60,958 nt of DNA from Alphaproteobacteria bacterium (GTDB lineage: Bacteria; Pseudomonadota; Alphaproteobacteria; Micropepsales; Micropepsaceae): assembly GCA_018971835.1 (NCBI GenBank), contig JAGWZW010000009.1, positions 1-60,958 on the forward strand, in the 5' to 3' direction. Shown here piece after piece: positions 57,917 to 60,958 of the stretch; positions within the stretch are counted from its first letter, which is position 1; every line of letters starts with the position of its first letter. The position numbers were made by a program, and so were the translations under genes. The notes under the pieces were generated by a model. It was not told the origin of the DNA, did no database searches, and worked only from the letters and a program-made list of their open reading frames with translations.

Positions 57917-59119
57917 TCATGGCTTTGATGCCTTTGCATCGGCATTTCCGGCGGCGGCTATGGCGTCAAGCAGCGTCACGATTTCCACGCCGCCCGCACC
58001 CGGATATGAATCGCGTCCCGGATAGACAAGCATCTTGCGTTCTGCCTCGATATCGGCGCAGCCGACGTGAAATCCTTTCTCTACGCTCGGCGCGAGCGAT
58101 TTCTTGAACTCGAACGCCCAACGGCGGGACGCAGACAATTCGAGCACAAGATCGATCTCGTGGCCCGCCGCCGAGCGATAAAAATAGGGTTTAGTTCCAT
58201 CGGGTGCGGCGGCGATGACGGCTTCTATCGCAAATCCCTCCCAACTCACACCGGCGACAGGATGGCCGAGCACGTCATTGAGCGTCGGCAAATTCAGCAG
58301 CGAATGCAGCAGGCCGGAATCGCGCAAATAGATTTTGGGCGACTTGACGAGCCGCTTGCCGATATTGGCCGTCCACGGCGACAAGCGCCGTACCAGCAGC
58401 AAATCCACCAGCAGCCCGAGATAATGCGAGACAGCGTGCCAACCAACGCCGAGGCTTTGTGCGAGGCGTTGGGCGTTAAACAGGCCGCCTTGCGTGTGTG
58501 CCAGCATGGTCCAGAAGCGCTCGATTGTTTCCGCAGGCACGCGCACGCCGAATTGCGGAATGTCCCGTTCGAGATAGGAGCGGATGAACGCGGCCCGCCA
58601 TAGGTTGCTCTCATGATCGCTGTCCGCGAGAAAGCTGCTCGGAAATCCGCCGCGCAGCCATAGTTTATCGGCTGCGTCGGCGCCAGCTATCGGAAGAACC
58701 TCTTGCGGCTGGAACGGCATCAATTCGAGGAAGCTGATACGACCGGCGAGGCTCTCGGAGGATTGCCGTAGCAGATCAAGCGCTGCTGATCCAAGGATGA
58801 GGAATTGCCCGGCTTTCTCTCCGCCACGCCGACGTGCATCGATTTCGCTTCGCAGCACGGCGAAGATTTCGGGAATGCGATGTATCTCGTCGAGAATGAC
58901 CAAGCGCCCGCGCTGCGCGCGCAGATACGCTACCGGATCGTCGAGGCGGCGGCGGTCGGCCGGATTTTCAAGATCGAGATAGATGGCTTTGTCGCCGCGC
59001 TCTTCAGCCAATTCCAAGGCGAGAGTAGTTTTTCCCGATTGACGCGGACCGAGAAGCGCCACGGCCGGAAACTGCCGGAGCCGATCTTCAAGAGTGGGTT
59101 TGAGGTGTCTTGGAATCAT
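57917..59119 (-). CDS. AAA ATPase with DUF4143 domain
   Basis: The 400-residue protein has an N-terminal P-loop ATPase (GPRQSGKTTLALEL near residue 24; Walker B LVILDEIHRIP near 72; sensor LGSAALDLL near 109) and a C-terminal DUF4143 region (SWEGFAIEAVIA, FYRSAAGHEIDLVLE, WAFEFKKSLAP), which contains the D-x-E-x-K pattern of PD-(D/E)xK-like folds. Such proteins are widespread and poorly understood; roles in toxin-antitoxin, defence or DNA handling have been suggested but not shown. The ATG at 59119 follows AAGG. It is cargo between the integrase and the transfer genes. Confidence 0.88.
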   Translation of the reverse strand: MIPRHLKPTLEDRLRQFPAVALLGPRQSGKTTLALELAEERGDKAIYLDLENPADRRRLDDPVAYLRAQRGRLVILDEIHRIPEIFAVLRSEIDARRRGGEKAGQFLILGSAALDLLRQSSESLAGRISFLELMPFQPQEVLPIAGADAADKLWLRGGFPSSFLADSDHESNLWRAAFIRSYLERDIPQFGVRVPAETIERFWTMLAHTQGGLFNAQRLAQSLGVGWHAVSHYLGLLVDLLLVRRLSPWTANIGKRLVKSPKIYLRDSGLLHSLLNLPTLNDVLGHPVAGVSWEGFAIEAVIAAAPDGTKPYFYRSAAGHEIDLVLELSASRRWAFEFKKSLAPSVEKGFHVGCADIEAERKMLVYPGRDSYPGAGGVEIVTLLDAIAAAGNADAKASKP

Positions 59120-59270
59120 GCCTTGCAATATCGCGCATAGGGCGCGAATTTGCAAGAAATCATAATTTATATAGTGAAATCAGTAATATGAATGTATCGC
59201 CTGCTTGAGATTTGCTTGGTTGTTTGGCATATATGCCGGAATCTTGGACTGGCATTCCAACTCCGCGCCC

Positions 59271-59290
59271 GTGAACAGAATACAAATTGT
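59271..59290. repeat. 20-bp direct repeat, right copy
   Basis: GTGAACAGAATACAAATTGT, 18 of 20 bases like the copy at 57849. This copy is also the left part of an inverted repeat, CGTGAACA (59270-59277) with TGTTCACG (59288-59295). It lies just past the 3' end of the HTH gene, so the hairpin may also act as its transcript end. Confidence 0.7.
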
Positions 59291-59304
59291 TCACGGCAGG
59301 CACC

Positions 59305-59559
59305 CTACCGCCCAGTGAGCATGGCGGCGAGCTTGTCCAGATCGACCCGTGCGATGCCGGGGCTGGGATGCTCAGGCGCGGGGAAGATGCCCGCCTTCAC
59401 CCCACGGTAATACGTCGCGCGGTGGATCGGCCGCTCCTCGCCGCCGATGATTTTACAGGCGGTCCGAACAGTGCCGAATCGGGGCTCACTAACTCGCTCC
59501 TCGACATGATCATGCACACGACCCGAAGTGGTGCGCTCGATGGCGGTTGAGCCCTTCAT
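59305..59559 (-). CDS. AlpA-like helix-turn-helix protein (putative excisionase)
   Basis: The 84-residue protein has a small winged-helix/MerR-like domain: FGTVRTACKIIGGEERPIHRATYYRGVKAGIFPAPEHPSPGIARVDLDKLAAML, where the middle Tyr-Tyr-Arg sits in the recognition helix. This is the AlpA/Xis type that controls excision in related elements. The ATG overlaps the DUF736 stop by four bases, so it is co-translated with that gene. The longer frame upstream is antisense to nothing and not conserved. Confidence 0.8.
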   Translation of the reverse strand: MKGSTAIERTTSGRVHDHVEERVSEPRFGTVRTACKIIGGEERPIHRATYYRGVKAGIFPAPEHPSPGIARVDLDKLAAMLTGR

Positions 59560-59876
59560 TCCGCCCGTCTCCGGCTCCACACGAGCTGGGCCTCCTTGCC
59601 ATCCTCGTTCTCGAACAAAGCGGCCGAAATCCCTTCCGGTAGTGCCGGGTCGTCGAGCTTCACGCTGAAATACTCCCGCGGCGGATCGGCATTCGAACGC
59701 TGCCGCCAGGCTGCACCGAGCTCGCTCTTGCCGGCAAAGATGCGGAAAGCCGGCGCCTGATCGTTCTCGCGGTTGTCGTTGGGCACGATGCGCGCCTTGA
59801 CGGCGATGGTCAGCGTCTGGATGGTCCCCGTCCATCCTCCGTCCGGTGCAGGTGTAAAGGTTCCGATCACAGCCAT
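59556..59876 (-). CDS. DUF736 family protein
   Basis: The 106-residue protein matches DUF736: MAVIGTFTPAPDGGWTGTIQTLTIAVKARIVPNDNRENDQAPAFRIFAGKSELGAAWRQ and EYFSVKLDDPALPEGISAALFE. The family is typical of Trb-bearing integrative elements of alphaproteobacteria; its function is unknown. It overlaps the HTH gene and lies 12 bases after the DUF2274 gene. Confidence 0.9.
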   Translation of the reverse strand: MAVIGTFTPAPDGGWTGTIQTLTIAVKARIVPNDNRENDQAPAFRIFAGKSELGAAWRQRSNADPPREYFSVKLDDPALPEGISAALFENEDGKEAQLVWSRRRAE

Positions 59877-59888
59877 GACACGATCCTT

Positions 59889-60191
59889 TCAGCTCGGCGT
59901 CGAAGGTGATTCGGTCGAGGGTCGCCTGCGTGACGCCCGGGCCCGCGACGACGGGACAGCTGCGCCGCCGCTCGCGCTTCGCGCTTTTGCCGCCTTGGCG
60001 AAGCCGCGGTCGGCGTCCAGGAATTCGCGCAGCATGTACGGGATGAGGGACTGGACCGGTTCCTGCTCGCCATAGGTTTCGCGATAGAGCTCGGCATAGA
60101 CGAGCAGTGCCTTGTGCAGATCCGGCTCCACCGTAACGGTGAGCTTGACCGGCACACGATCCGGCAGGCGATGAAGTCTGAGATCGGCCAT
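59889..60191 (-). CDS. DUF2274 family protein
   Basis: The 100-residue protein reads LRLHRLPDRVPVKLTVTVEPDLHKALLVYAELYRETYGEQEPVQSLIPYMLREFLDADRGFAKA, the DUF2274 pattern with a possible ribbon-helix-helix start and a low-complexity Arg/Ser tail. These genes nearly always follow trbI in such elements. The ATG at 60191 follows AAGGA; an ATG at 60206 is an alternative that would overlap trbI. Confidence 0.88.
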   Translation of the reverse strand: MADLRLHRLPDRVPVKLTVTVEPDLHKALLVYAELYRETYGEQEPVQSLIPYMLREFLDADRGFAKAAKARSASGGAAVPSSRARASRRRPSTESPSTPS

Positions 60192-60195
60192 GGCG

Positions 60196-60958
60196 TCATC
60201 CTTCATAAGGCTGGCGGAACACGATGTCCTTGCTGACCACAACGCGGAGCGGCCAGCCCGGGCGGACCTTGATGGTGGGCTGGATATCCAGATCCTTCTC
60301 AACGATCTTCTGTCCGGCCTGATTGGTGCTTTCCTGGGTCGATTGGCGGATGGCTTCGACGAGGTTGCTGTTGTTGCTGCCGAAACTGGCCTGCGTGCCC
60401 ACGCCCAGCAGCGTCGAGAGCGCAATACCCTTGAGCAGGGTCCAGGTGTGGTAATCGATCTGATCCTCGAGCCCGGCATAGCCCTGCGCATCGGTGGCCG
60501 GCAGATTGTCGATCTCGATGGAAGAGCCATCCGGCATGATGATGCGCCGCCAGACCACCAGCGCCCGGCTCTGGCCAAAGGCCACCACGCTGTCATAGGT
60601 CCCGATGAGCCGCGCGCCTTGCGGGACGAGCAAAGTACGGCCGGTCACGGTGTCGAAAACGTTTTCCGTGACCTGCGCCACCACCAGTCCCGGCAGATCC
60701 GAATCGAGCCCGGTGATCAGGCTGGCGGAAATCACCGTTCCGGCCAAAAGTTCGTAAGGCGAGACGGGTTTCTGCAGGGCGTGCGGATTGTAGATGCCGG
60801 TGTCCGTTTTGCTGTCGAGAAAATCCAACTTGCGGCCCTGCGCATTGGGATCGCGCGCCGGGTCAAGCCGAAGCGCATCCCCTCCCCCGCCGCCGATCGA
60901 AACGCCCGATGGATCCACATCGGCGGCTTGAGCCGTTTGGGCCGCGGCGCTGGCCGCG
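60196..60958 (-). CDS. trbI: TrbI/VirB10-like conjugation protein (5' end beyond the window)
   Basis: Only the C-terminal 253 residues are present, and the frame continues past the right edge. TrbI is the VirB10-type scaffold of the type IV secretion channel. Visible are the beta-barrel region ELLAGTVISASLITGLDSDLPGLVVAQVTENVFDTVTG, LLVPQGARLIGTYDS, and the helical antenna region YHTWTLLKGIALSTLLGVGTQA, ending in TIKVRPGWPLRVVVSKDIVF. It shows that the element is conjugative. Confidence 0.93.
   Translation of the reverse strand, partial: AASAAAQTAQAADVDPSGVSIGGGGGDALRLDPARDPNAQGRKLDFLDSKTDTGIYNPHALQKPVSPYELLAGTVISASLITGLDSDLPGLVVAQVTENVFDTVTGRTLLVPQGARLIGTYDSVVAFGQSRALVVWRRIIMPDGSSIEIDNLPATDAQGYAGLEDQIDYHTWTLLKGIALSTLLGVGTQASFGSNNSNLVEAIRQSTQESTNQAGQKIVEKDLDIQPTIKVRPGWPLRVVVSKDIVFRQPYEG

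Overview
The window is GC-rich chromosomal DNA from an alphaproteobacterium. Three things point there: the chvI-chvG-hprK-EIIA-HPr operon, a DUF2794 gene, and a Trb-type integrative element carrying DUF736 and DUF2274 genes. I cannot place it more precisely from sequence alone. Most of the window is ordinary core genome; the last 4.7 kb is the end of an integrated conjugative element.

Layout. 1-5.3 kb: the end of an MFS transporter, a small regulator with two DNA-binding domains behind an inverted-repeat operator, thiC under a TPP riboswitch, and a two-gene operon (creatininase family plus MDR reductase). 5.4-9.9 kb: a class III CoA-transferase, acetyl-CoA synthetase, pterin carbinolamine dehydratase, and an OmpW porin behind a perfect FNR/FixK-type box. 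9.9-19.9 kb: murJ-thpR, a Bax-inhibitor-1 family protein, DUF2794, a Gld-like ABC operon (ATPase, permease, GldG, DUF4340) and a Rieske oxygenase. 20-31.9 kb: carB, greA, a chemoreceptor with a C-terminal CheR/CheB tether, the ChvI/ChvG two-component system with HPr kinase, EIIA and HPr, then a ParA-like ATPase paired with a small Cys-tailed protein. 31.9-37.4 kb: small conserved genes, CIRCE-controlled groESL, a TonB-domain protein, DUF3297 and thioredoxin 2. 37.4-40.2 kb: small secreted proteins and a 600-bp intergenic region holding a TetR-type palindrome, a pair of DnaA-box-like sites and a branched palindromic repeat.

40.3-50.7 kb: thrS, then infC, which starts at AUA and is overlapped by a short upstream ORF. 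These are followed by a lipoprotein, a threonine dehydratase-like gene, two related palindromic repeats, a ZnuA-like protein and a DMT exporter. Next is a compact four-gene operon of lysine 2,3-aminomutase, two ATP-grasp ligases and a GNAT acetyltransferase. This is my best candidate for an undescribed pathway, possibly making and capping a beta-lysine-containing amide. 51-56 kb: an envelope glycosylation module with two ArnT-like transferases on one strand and, divergently, a polyprenyl-phosphate glycosyltransferase and a LAB_N protein.

56.2 kb to the end: tRNA-Ser(GGA), a tyrosine integrase just downstream, a DUF4143 ATPase cassette bracketed by near-identical 20-bp repeats, an AlpA-like HTH gene, DUF736, DUF2274 and a truncated trbI. 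This is the tRNA-proximal end of an ICE that continues past the window.
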